Shown here: positions 44,745-52,610 of the stretch, in pieces
How the letters are laid out: each line of letters starts with the position of its first letter
Position numbering within the stretch: the stretch's first letter is position 1
Source of the DNA: Saccharopolyspora indica
GTDB taxonomy: Bacteria > Actinomycetota > Actinomycetes > Mycobacteriales > Pseudonocardiaceae
Direction of reading: 5' to 3'
Length of the DNA: 64,000 nucleotides
Assembly: GCF_027853965.1 (NCBI RefSeq)
Contig: NZ_JAQGLB010000013.1
Span: 1 to 64,000 of the forward strand
The notes under the pieces: model-generated
What the model saw: the letters and a program-made list of their open reading frames with translations, nothing else
Told to the model about the DNA's origin: nothing
Database searches by the model: none
Position numbers and translations under genes: made by a program

Positions 44745-45371
44745 TCAGAGCAGGCCGGACTTGGCGGCCCTGGTGATGAGTTCGATCCTGTTGCGGGCGT
44801 TGAGCTTTCGCATCGCGTTGCGGAGGTAGCCGGTGACCGTGTGGCGGGTCAGGCCCAGCTGCTCGGCGATCTCCGGGTTCGTGCGGCCCGCCGCCGCGTG
44901 CCGGAGCACGTCGTACTCGCGCTGGGTGAGGCCGGTTTCGTGCAGGCGGGAGCGCATTCTCGGCGCCGCCCGGTCGTCCACGCGCGGGTCGAAGATCTGC
45001 AGGCCGCTGGCCGCTTGGCGCACCGCCGAGACCAGGTCCGTCGCGCTCGCGTCCTTGAGGATGCAGCCGTCGACTCCCGCGTCGAGGGTGGCCCGCAGCG
45101 CCGCGTGGTCGCGGTAGGCGGTGAAGACCACGATGCGGGCGTCCGGGGCCGCCCGGCGCAGCGGGGCGACCAGCTCGCTGGCCACCGCGTCCGGGAGCCG
45201 CAGGTCCAGCAGGATCACGTGCGGGCTGGTCCGGGCGGCCAGGCCGACCGCGGCGTCGGCGTCGGTCGCGCCGCCGACCACCCGGATCGCCGGGTCGTCG
45301 CGGAGCAGCAGGCGCACCCCGTCGACGACCACCGGGTGGTCGTCGACGACCACGAGCCGGATCTCGGTCAC
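44745..45371 (-). CDS. NarL/LuxR-family response regulator
   Basis: A 208-aa response regulator. The receiver domain has D10/D11 and phospho-acceptor D56 (VILLDLRLPD), with K in ILKDAS; the C-terminal LuxR-type HTH reads LTQREYDVLRHAAAGRTNPEIAEQLGLTRHTVTGYLRNAMRKL. GTG at 45371 overlaps the histidine kinase stop by 4 bp. Confidence 0.93.
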   Translation of the reverse strand: MTEIRLVVVDDHPVVVDGVRLLLRDDPAIRVVGGATDADAAVGLAARTSPHVILLDLRLPDAVASELVAPLRRAAPDARIVVFTAYRDHAALRATLDAGVDGCILKDASATDLVSAVRQAASGLQIFDPRVDDRAAPRMRSRLHETGLTQREYDVLRHAAAGRTNPEIAEQLGLTRHTVTGYLRNAMRKLNARNRIELITRAAKSGLL

Positions 45372-46576
45372 GGCAGCGGGATCCAGATCCGCGCCGTCAG
45401 CCCGCCGTCCTCGTTGGCCACCACCGACAGCGTGCCGCCGAGCTCGGCCAGCCGGCCGGCGGTGGTGCGCAGGCCGATGCCGTCGCCCGCGGGCTCCGAC
45501 CAGCCGTTGCCGTCGTCGGCCACCGAGATCGCGATCCCCTCGTCGAGGGCGATCGCGCTGATCAGCACCGAGCGCGCACCGGCGTGCTTCTCCACGTTGA
45601 GCAGCGCTTCGCGGGTCGCCGCGAGCAGGGCTCCGGCGCGGTGCCGGTCGCAGTCCGGGAGCTGACCGATCTCCACCGACTGCGCGGAGATGCCGGTCCG
45701 GCGCTGGAAGGCCGCGCAGTCGCGGGACAGCGTCGCGGCCAGGCCACCGGCCGGTTCGTCGTGGTCGAGGGCGTGCACCGAATCGCGGAACGCCGAAGCG
45801 GTTTCGGCCAGCTGGTCCTCCAGCGAGGCCAGCCGGTCCAGCAGCTCGGCGCTGTCGGGCTGGGCGTGCGTGCGCAGGTCGCGCAGCTCGGCGCCGATGC
45901 GGAAGAGGCGCGCGCCGACCGAATCGTGCAGTTCCGCGGCGATCCGGCGGCGCTCGGCCGCGGCGGCCTGCTCCCGCTGGCGGCGCGCGGCGGACGCGGT
46001 CTGCAGCGCCAGGCCGCCGCTGTCGGCGAGGTTCACCGCCGCGTCGAGCTGCCTGCCGCCGAAGTAGGACACCTCGCGCATCGCCGCGTAGACCACGCCC
46101 TGCACCCGGCCCGCCCGCACCATCGGCACCGCGAGCATGGTCTTGATGCCGTCCGCCGAGATCGGGACGTCGAAGTCGTGCGTGATCAGCTCGGAGGAGC
46201 AGTAGTCGGCCACCCACACCGGGCGGCGCTCGGCCGCGGCCAGCCCGCCCAGGCCCAAGCCCATCTCGACGTGCAGGTCGTGCAGACCGGTTGCCCAGGT
46301 GCCGTTCCACTGCCGCAGCACCAGCACCTGCTCCGCCTCGACCGGACCGGCCAGGCCGATGTGCGCGCCGGTCTCCTCGCGGACCCGCCGCGCCAGGCCG
46401 CGCAGCGCGGCCGCGTCGTCGAGCAGGTGGAGGACCTGGGCGTGCTCGTCGAGCAGGTGGCCGAACCGCCGACCGTGCTCGGCCACGCGTTCCGAGCGAT
46501 GCCGCTGCGCCACCTGGACCCCCGACGTCCGCGTTCTCCCAGCGCGCCGGATGCTACCCGGTCTTTCACGATCCAC
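45368..46576 (-). CDS. GAF-domain sensor histidine kinase (NarL-type)
   Basis: A 402-aa soluble kinase with no membrane helix. An N-terminal GAF domain (residues about 50-195, VREETGAHIGLAGPVEAEQVLVL...) senses an internal cue; the HisKA_3 box is RRRIAAELHDSVGARLFRIG with H217, and the HATPase region ends NGWSEPAGDGIGLRTTAGRLAELGGTLSV. GTG at 46576 is the longest start; GTG at 46513, preceded by GGGGG, is a reasonable alternative. It begins next to the end of the type VII secretion operon. Confidence 0.9.
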   Translation of the reverse strand: MDRERPGSIRRAGRTRTSGVQVAQRHRSERVAEHGRRFGHLLDEHAQVLHLLDDAAALRGLARRVREETGAHIGLAGPVEAEQVLVLRQWNGTWATGLHDLHVEMGLGLGGLAAAERRPVWVADYCSSELITHDFDVPISADGIKTMLAVPMVRAGRVQGVVYAAMREVSYFGGRQLDAAVNLADSGGLALQTASAARRQREQAAAAERRRIAAELHDSVGARLFRIGAELRDLRTHAQPDSAELLDRLASLEDQLAETASAFRDSVHALDHDEPAGGLAATLSRDCAAFQRRTGISAQSVEIGQLPDCDRHRAGALLAATREALLNVEKHAGARSVLISAIALDEGIAISVADDGNGWSEPAGDGIGLRTTAGRLAELGGTLSVVANEDGGLTARIWIPLP

Positions 46577-46579
46577 TGT

Positions 46580-46603
46580 GCACTGTGAGGGCCCGCACAG
46601 TGC
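46580..46603. terminator. Terminator hairpin at the end of the secretion operon
   Basis: GCACTGTG pairs perfectly with CACAGTGC across an 8-base loop. The stem abuts the stop codon of the last secretion-locus gene and lies 3 bp from the kinase start. Confidence 0.6.
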
Positions 46604-47227
46604 TCAGCGGCGGGCGAAAGGAGCGGGGTTGGGGGTGAACGGCCTGGTCCGCTGGCGGTCGACGAGCGCGGCCTCGCCCGGTGCCAGCGCGTCGGCCGCG
46701 ACCGCGCCGCGCGCGTCGAGCAGTGCGGCCAGCACCTTGCCGTGGCCGGGCGCGCAGACCACCACCTGGTCGATCGAGTGCCAGAAGCCCGAGCGCGGCG
46801 GGACCTTCGGCGCCAGGTGCACGGTGGTGCACCACGCCGCGTCGCCGAGGTGCCGCGGTGGCGGTTCCGGCAGGTCGCTGACCAGCACCTGCGGGCCTCG
46901 GTCGTGGCCCGGCGGCCGACCTGGCCGAAGCGGCCAGCGCAGCCCGGTGGTGATCACGGTGAACTTCTCGCCGACGGCGACGGTGCGCCACCGCTCGGGA
47001 TGGCGGGTCAGCACCGTGACCTGGGCGCCGATCGCCAGCATCCGGTGCGGCAGGGCCTGCCGGAGCGGGTGCTCGCCGATCAGGCCGATGCGCAGCGGCG
47101 ACGGGCGGGTCGCCGGGAGGACGACCGGTCGGCGCTGCCGGTCGGCGCCCAGCGCGATCCCGGCCTCGGGCAGGCCGATGCGCAGCTCGGGAACCTCGCG
47201 GCTCGACGGCAGTCCGGAGAGGTCCAT
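46604..47227 (-). CDS. Type VII secretion locus protein, function unknown
   Basis: A 207-aa soluble protein with no clear family, starting MDLSGLPSSREVPELRIGLPEAG. A central Rossmann-like segment (LRIGLIGEHPLRQALPHRMLAIGAQVTVLTRHPERW) suggests a nucleotide-binding-like fold, but no catalytic motif is evident. It is coupled to eccE (TGATG overlap) and is the last gene of the operon. Probably an accessory or chaperone-like part of the secretion system; that role is inference from position. Confidence 0.65.
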   Translation of the reverse strand: MDLSGLPSSREVPELRIGLPEAGIALGADRQRRPVVLPATRPSPLRIGLIGEHPLRQALPHRMLAIGAQVTVLTRHPERWRTVAVGEKFTVITTGLRWPLRPGRPPGHDRGPQVLVSDLPEPPPRHLGDAAWCTTVHLAPKVPPRSGFWHSIDQVVVCAPGHGKVLAALLDARGAVAADALAPGEAALVDRQRTRPFTPNPAPFARR

Positions 47228-48360
47228 CACCGGCGCACCACTCCCAGCGCAGCGCTGTCGGTCCGGGTCGGGCAGCCCAGCGGCAGGGTGGCCACCACCC
47301 CGGCTTCCTGGTCGTGCGGCAGGTCCTGGCAGAGCCCGGCGTTGAGCATCCGCTGCCGGACCTTGGCGACGAGCCCGGGCACCGCGCCCACCAGGCGCAC
47401 CACCGTCGTGCTGGTGGTGGTCGCACCGTCCGCGGACAGCGCGACCGAGGTGATCACCTGCTCCACCTCGGCGGTCGCCTGCTGGAGCTCGTCCCAGTCC
47501 GCTTGATCGCGCGGCATCGCCGACAGGCAGCAGTGCACCCGCTCCGGTCCGACCCAGGCGTTCTTCTTGACCGAACCGTCCGCCGGTCCGCCGAGCTCCC
47601 GCAGCAGGGCGCGGACCGCCGCCGCGGAGAGCACGGCCGTCCGCACGCCGCGGCGCGCCAGCTCGTCGCGCAGCCGCAGCAGGGCGGTGGCGGTCGTGCC
47701 CTGAACGCGGTCGCTGCCGTAGGCCACCACCGCGGGCGACCACAGCGGTTCGTGCCGCACCACGAGCCAAGCCCGGACGGCGACCGGGAAGGCCGCGCCG
47801 AGCGCGCGGTAGTCCGCGGTGGGCCGGTAGCCGCGGGTGGTGTCCCACGGCGGCAGGAAGAACCGCTCGGTGAGCACCTGCACCCCGGCCGGGGCGGCGC
47901 GGTCCGAGCGCAGCCAGGACACCAGGTCCCGCAGCTCCACCTCGTCGGCGCTGAGCTCCAGCACCGCCGCGAATCCGCGGCCGTCGCCCGCGATGCCCAC
48001 CGGGATCCGGTTGCGGTCGACGTGCTCGGTGATCTCCAGCGCCGGGACGAGGCGGTGCGCCAGGCCGAGGTCGTCACCGGCTGCGGGTTCGCCGCCGCGT
48101 CCGTTGAGCCAGATCGTCAGGTGCGTCCAGGCCCAGCGGTCGTGCCAGCGCAGGAACGCGAGCGCCGGGACGAGCACCGCGGGAGCGAACAGCACCGGGT
48201 TCAGCGCGAAACCGCCTGCCGCGCAGGCGATCGCCAGCTGCACCGCGATGATCCTGCCCAGCCCCAGGCGGATCCGCCGCTTCGGGGGCGCCGGCCGGGC
48301 CGCGACGCGCACGACGCCGATGTTCGACCAGTCCGGCGGTGGCGGTGGTTTCGCGGTCAC
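47227..48360 (-). CDS. eccE: Type VII secretion membrane protein EccE
   Basis: A 377-aa EccE-like protein. Two membrane helices near the N-terminus (about residues 35-75: IIAVQLAIACAAGGFALNPVLFAPAVLVPALAFL) are followed by a large cytosolic domain. The GTG start at 48360 overlaps the eccB stop by 4 bp. In mycobacterial ESX complexes EccE sits at the periphery of the pore and helps assembly. Sequence conservation in this family is low; position and topology carry the call. Confidence 0.82.
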   Translation of the reverse strand: MTAKPPPPPDWSNIGVVRVAARPAPPKRRIRLGLGRIIAVQLAIACAAGGFALNPVLFAPAVLVPALAFLRWHDRWAWTHLTIWLNGRGGEPAAGDDLGLAHRLVPALEITEHVDRNRIPVGIAGDGRGFAAVLELSADEVELRDLVSWLRSDRAAPAGVQVLTERFFLPPWDTTRGYRPTADYRALGAAFPVAVRAWLVVRHEPLWSPAVVAYGSDRVQGTTATALLRLRDELARRGVRTAVLSAAAVRALLRELGGPADGSVKKNAWVGPERVHCCLSAMPRDQADWDELQQATAEVEQVITSVALSADGATTTSTTVVRLVGAVPGLVAKVRQRMLNAGLCQDLPHDQEAGVVATLPLGCPTRTDSAALGVVRR

Positions 48361-49730
48361 CGGCCCTCCCCCCGGTGCTCCAGCGCGGCCGCCGCCGGGT
48401 CCAGCACCGGCCCGGCGGGCAGCAGGTCGACGAACGGCTTCGGGACGCTGGGAGCGGTGGCCGGGTCGTAGCGCAGGCGTCGCACCGCTTCCGGCGAGGA
48501 GAACGGGTAGGCCAGACCGGCATCGGTGATCAGCGTGTGGGTTCCCGCCGTTCCCGCCGCCGTGCTCGCCCGCACCACCGCGCCGCTGCCCGGCGGGACG
48601 TGGATCGCGCTCAGCAGGCCGAGCGCCGCGCCGTCGGCGGCGGACACCGCCTTCGCCGGTTCCGGCATCCGCGCCGGGGTGTGCACGACCACGCGCCACG
48701 GCGTGTCGCCCGGAGTGCTGCCGGGCGGCGTGCTGACGCACATCGGCTGGTTGCGGCTCAGCTCCACGACCTCCGGCACGGCATCCGGCCACAGGGCTTC
48801 GCCCGGCCCGGCGCCGACTTGCGGCGCGGTCGCCGCCACGCCCGCCGGGAGCAGGTGGTCCGCGGTGGCGTGCGCGCTCATGAGCCGGTGGACGAGCGGG
48901 GTGATGGAGGCCAGCCCGTCGCGGTGGACGAGGTAGTGCTGCGGGTTCACGCCGTCGGTGTGGACCAGGTCGCCGACCTTCACCTCACCGGGCAGCCGGA
49001 ACGCCGGAACAGCACCCGCACCGTCCACTGCGGACGGAATCGACAGCGCCGGGCCTTCCGGCACCGTCGCCAGCACCTCGGTGGGCAGCCGCACGGCGGC
49101 GGCGCGCTGCAGCCCGAGCATGGTGCGCGCGCTGTCCGGCATCAAGAACCGCTGACCGCCGCTGACCAGCCAGGACGCGCCGCTGGGATCCTGCACGACG
49201 ACGTCGGCGCTCTCGGCCGGGGACAACCGGATCCCCACGTACGCGGCCACCCGCGGCGCGACGCCCTCGGCGCTCGGTGGAACCGCGCACACCGTCCACT
49301 CCTCCTCCGTCAGCGCCTCCGCGGCGGGCAGCGCGTCCGGCGCGAACGGGATGCCGACCGGAAGCCCGCGCGGAACCTCCTCCAGCGCCGAAGGTTTCAC
49401 GGTGGTGACGGTGCCGCCGCCGACCAGCAGCGCCGAAGCCAGGTTCAGCGCCGGGTGGGCGACGCCGTCGGACATCACGTAGCGGTCGCCGCTGCCGCTG
49501 GCCACCACCGCGCCGCTGTCCGGCAGGCCCGGCCCCCGGCCGCCGCCGAGCCAGCCGACGACGCCGAACCCGGCGGCGATCAGCACGCCGATCGCCAGCC
49601 CGCCGGCCAGCGCGCGGTTGAGGCGCCGCCGCGGGTCGTGCATGGCCTCGTCGGTGCCGCGGATGAGGCTGGTGGCCCGCCTGCGGTTCTCGTAGCTGTA
49701 GGCCTCGGACTGCTCCCGGGTCGTCGCCAT
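48357..49730 (-). CDS. eccB: Type VII secretion protein EccB
   Basis: A 457-aa protein with one N-terminal membrane helix (about residues 38-60, ALAGGLAIGVLIAAGFGVVGWL) and a large extracytoplasmic part. The start MATTREQSEAYSYENRRRATSLIRG is characteristic of EccB. In ESX systems EccB forms the periplasmic portion of the complex. Its start lies 147 bp after mycP, and that gap holds a hairpin (49809-49850). Confidence 0.92.
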   Translation of the reverse strand: MATTREQSEAYSYENRRRATSLIRGTDEAMHDPRRRLNRALAGGLAIGVLIAAGFGVVGWLGGGRGPGLPDSGAVVASGSGDRYVMSDGVAHPALNLASALLVGGGTVTTVKPSALEEVPRGLPVGIPFAPDALPAAEALTEEEWTVCAVPPSAEGVAPRVAAYVGIRLSPAESADVVVQDPSGASWLVSGGQRFLMPDSARTMLGLQRAAAVRLPTEVLATVPEGPALSIPSAVDGAGAVPAFRLPGEVKVGDLVHTDGVNPQHYLVHRDGLASITPLVHRLMSAHATADHLLPAGVAATAPQVGAGPGEALWPDAVPEVVELSRNQPMCVSTPPGSTPGDTPWRVVVHTPARMPEPAKAVSAADGAALGLLSAIHVPPGSGAVVRASTAAGTAGTHTLITDAGLAYPFSSPEAVRRLRYDPATAPSVPKPFVDLLPAGPVLDPAAAALEHRGEGR

Positions 49731-49808
49731 CTCAACAACCCCCTCGCCGCACGACGCCAGCCGCGCGCGGTGGGCGGAAGTACGCAATGTCAATGGAGAT
49801 CAGACGTC

Positions 49809-49850
49809 CGATTTCAATGGAAGTCGCGCATCCGATTTCCATTGAAGTCG
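49809..49850. repeat. Intra-operon hairpin, mycP-eccB gap
   Basis: Arms CGATTTCAATGGAAGTCG (49809-49826) and CGATTTCCATTGAAGTCG (49833-49850) pair over 18 bases, with two positions that could be G-U in RNA and a 6-base loop. A third degenerate copy (TGTCAATGGAGATC) lies at about 49788-49801. A matching hairpin is in the eccC-eccD gap. Confidence 0.8.
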
Positions 49851-49876
49851 CGGGTGTGCGTGCTTCGATCACTGTT

Positions 49877-51118
49877 TCAGTCCAGTTCGGTCTTCGGAGG
49901 TGTGCGGGTGCTGTGCTCGTGGCGCGGTCGCTCGACCGGGCCCGCGCGCCAGGACCGGCCGGAGGCGCGCCGCACCACCGGAACGGCGCACAGGGCCAGC
50001 GCGGTGCCGAGCAGCAGCACTCCGCTCCAGGTGACGGCGACGACGCCGCCCGGGGACAGCAGCGGTTCCTCGCGCGGCACCGGGCCGATGGCCACCCGCC
50101 CGATCCCGCCCCGGTGCTCCTGCCGCAGCTGGGCATCGGTGGCGGTCAGCGCGAAGAACGGATCGACCAGTCCGGCTCCGGTGCGCTCGTTGCGGCCGCC
50201 GCCGACCGCGACCGCGCTGCCCAGCAGGCGCTGCCGCACCTGGTCGGCGGGCATGCCGGGGAACTCCGCGCGCAGCAGGGCCGCGGTGCCCGACACCTGG
50301 GCGGCGGCGAAGCTGGTGCCGCTGTTGCGCAGGTAGCCGTGCCCGCCCGGTGCGAGCATCACCAGGTCCTGGCCGTAGGCGGCGATGTCGACCCAGGCAC
50401 CGCTGTTGGACTGGTCGACAGGCTGCCCGGAGCCGTCCACTGAGGCCACCGCGATGACGCCTTCGTAGGCCGCGGGATACATCGCGACGCCGCTCTCCCC
50501 CTCGTTGCCCGCCGCAGCCACCACCACGACGTCGCGGCGCAGCGCGTGCTCCACGGCCGCGCGGATCTCCGGCCGGTCGACCCTGGTGGCCAGCGACATG
50601 TTGATCACGCGGGCCCCGCCGTCGACGGCGCTGGTGATGGCCGCGGCCACCGCGCCCGGGGTCGAGGAGCTGATCTCGGGCACCCGCACCGGGAAGATCC
50701 GCGCGGCCGGGGCCACGCCCGCCACCCGGCCGTCCCCGTCGCGGCGGGCGGCGATCAGCCCGGCGACGCCGGTGCCGTGCGCTTCGCAGTCCAGCGGCGC
50801 GCCCGGCTGCACCGCGAACTCGGCCGGGAACGGCGCATCGGCGAACTGCACGCCGGGGTCGACGGCACCGGCCAGCTTCGGGTGCCGCCAGTCCACTCCG
50901 GAGTCGATCACGGCGACCGAGACGCCTTCGCCGCGCGAGAGGTCCCACGCCGCTTCCAGGCCGAGCTGGGTGATCAGCGGGTGCACGCCGAAGGTCCCGG
51001 GCAGGTCGATCCCGGGTGGTGGCGGCTGACGGCAACCCGGGGGTTGTGCGGACGCCGGTGGCGCGGCGAACACCGCCAGCACCAGCAGTGCGGAGGCCAG
51101 TCCGAGCAGGCGCATCAT
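49877..51118 (-). CDS. mycP: Mycosin-family subtilisin-like protease
   Basis: A 413-aa membrane-anchored serine protease of the ESX type. A signal peptide (LLGLASALLVLAVFAAPPASA) precedes the S8 domain with catalytic D72 (VIDSGVDW), H114 (CEAHGTGVAG) and S269 (NSGTSFAAAQ); a C-terminal helix (VAVTWSGVLLLGTALALCAVPVV) anchors it outside. Tandem ATG codons at 51118 and 51115 leave the start open by one residue; the first shares bases with the eccD stop. Confidence 0.93.
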   Translation of the reverse strand: MMRLLGLASALLVLAVFAAPPASAQPPGCRQPPPPGIDLPGTFGVHPLITQLGLEAAWDLSRGEGVSVAVIDSGVDWRHPKLAGAVDPGVQFADAPFPAEFAVQPGAPLDCEAHGTGVAGLIAARRDGDGRVAGVAPAARIFPVRVPEISSSTPGAVAAAITSAVDGGARVINMSLATRVDRPEIRAAVEHALRRDVVVVAAAGNEGESGVAMYPAAYEGVIAVASVDGSGQPVDQSNSGAWVDIAAYGQDLVMLAPGGHGYLRNSGTSFAAAQVSGTAALLRAEFPGMPADQVRQRLLGSAVAVGGGRNERTGAGLVDPFFALTATDAQLRQEHRGGIGRVAIGPVPREEPLLSPGGVVAVTWSGVLLLGTALALCAVPVVRRASGRSWRAGPVERPRHEHSTRTPPKTELD

Positions 51119-52521
51119 CACGCCTTCAGGTTCAGCAGCGTGACGTAGACGTCCCACACCGCCAGGACCAGCGGGATCACGCTGAGCAGCAGCACGACCT
51201 CGACCACGTCCAGCGTCCGCGTCAGCCGCGGGCTCACCCGGCGCCCGGCGAGCAGCCCGACCGCGCACGCCGCGATGGCGATCACGAGCCCGATCGGTGC
51301 GGCGATGGCCAGCAGCGGGATCACCTCACCGCCGGTGCGGCAAGCCGCCGCCAGCGCGGTCCCGGCCGCGGCGACCAGCCCGGCGATCCACGGCACGTAC
51401 GCCGCCTCGGCCTCCCGGAACAAGCGCACCCGCAGGGCGAAGAGCGCGATCAGCACGCCGCCGAGCACGAACGACCAGACCTCGCCCGTCCAGACCAGCA
51501 CGAGCACGCCGGTGGTCGCGGTGAGGTGGGTGCCCACCAGCATCCCGGCGAGCAGCTGCCGCGCGCGGCGCACGCGCACCCGCGCCGACTCGAAACCGGG
51601 ATGCCCGGAGATCTTCGCCAGTTCCTCGGTCCTGCTGGTGACCTGCGGTGCCGGCACCCGGGCCAGGTTCAGCGCCAGCGGCGGCAGGAAGCTGGTCAGC
51701 GCCACCGCCAGCGGCGCCACCACGGCCGCCGAGCGGGCCGCGTCGACGCCCCACAGCAGCGAGATCAGCGCCGCGACCGCGCCCAGCGCACCGGCCACGA
51801 TCAACGCCGCGAACACGCTGTCACCGCCGCCGATCAGCGCCGGCCCGGCCGCGGCGACCGCCGCGATCACGGCGACGCCCAGCAGCAGGTGCCCGGCCGA
51901 CGTCCCGGGCCCCAGCAGCTTGACCGCTCCCGCGGCCGCCACGCCTGCCCCCAGCACGATCGCGAAGCAGCCACCGGGCACGTCGCCGAACGCGCGCGAG
52001 AGCAACGTGCCCGCCACGCAGATCAGCGCCGCGACGACCAGCGCCAGGATTCCGGGCAGGATCCCGGGAACGGCCATCACCGCCGCGACGGCCCCGGCGA
52101 TGCCGACCGCCGCGGTCGCGGCCGTGACGCGGCGGGTGTCCTTCGACGACCACGCGCTGCGCACGCCTTCATCGCCGATCACCTCGACCACGTCGTCGTA
52201 GAGCGGCGTGCGCTCCTCGCGGCCGTGGGTGAAGAACAGCAGGTCGCCCTCGGCGATCTCGTTGTCCCGCAAGGACAACGCCGGGTCCAGGCCGGTCCCG
52301 TCGGCGCGGCGCAGCACCCAGCCGCCGTGGCCGACCCCGCCGTCGGCGGCGATCTTCTCCCCGGTGTGGCGCAGCAGCGACGTGCGCAGCGCGGCCAGCG
52401 GCACGCCGAAGGGCACCGCCAGGTCGACCCGGCTGGAGGAACCGGCGATGCCGATCCGGCCGAACTCGTTGTGCGCCGCGCCCGGCAGCCGGACGGGCGC
52501 GGTCGTGGTTGCGTGGTCCAC
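51118..52521 (-). CDS. eccD: Type VII secretion integral membrane protein EccD
   Basis: A 467-aa protein: an N-terminal ubiquitin-like (YukD) domain of about 100 residues (GRIGIAGSSSRVDLAVPFGVPLAALRTSLLRH...LFFTHG), then about 11 membrane helices. In ESX complexes a dimer of EccD per protomer builds the bulk of the membrane barrel. It follows eccC by 89 bp, a gap containing a hairpin, and overlaps mycP. Confidence 0.92.
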   Translation of the reverse strand: MDHATTTAPVRLPGAAHNEFGRIGIAGSSSRVDLAVPFGVPLAALRTSLLRHTGEKIAADGGVGHGGWVLRRADGTGLDPALSLRDNEIAEGDLLFFTHGREERTPLYDDVVEVIGDEGVRSAWSSKDTRRVTAATAAVGIAGAVAAVMAVPGILPGILALVVAALICVAGTLLSRAFGDVPGGCFAIVLGAGVAAAGAVKLLGPGTSAGHLLLGVAVIAAVAAAGPALIGGGDSVFAALIVAGALGAVAALISLLWGVDAARSAAVVAPLAVALTSFLPPLALNLARVPAPQVTSRTEELAKISGHPGFESARVRVRRARQLLAGMLVGTHLTATTGVLVLVWTGEVWSFVLGGVLIALFALRVRLFREAEAAYVPWIAGLVAAAGTALAAACRTGGEVIPLLAIAAPIGLVIAIAACAVGLLAGRRVSPRLTRTLDVVEVVLLLSVIPLVLAVWDVYVTLLNLKA

Positions 52522-52564
52522 GAGAGGAACTCACTTTCCGCAGTTCAGGAGCGGGCATCGATGC

Positions 52565-52605
52565 GATTTCAATGGAAGTTGGACGTCTGGTTTCCATTGA
52601 AGTTG
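52565..52605. repeat. Intra-operon hairpin, eccC-eccD gap
   Basis: GATTTCAATGGAAGTT and GGTTTCCATTGAAGTTG share the same TTCAATGGAA/TTCCATTGAA core as the mycP-eccB hairpin. It starts 6 bp after the eccC stop, in the only other large gap inside the ecc gene block. Confidence 0.75.
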
Positions 52606-52610
52606 CGCGG

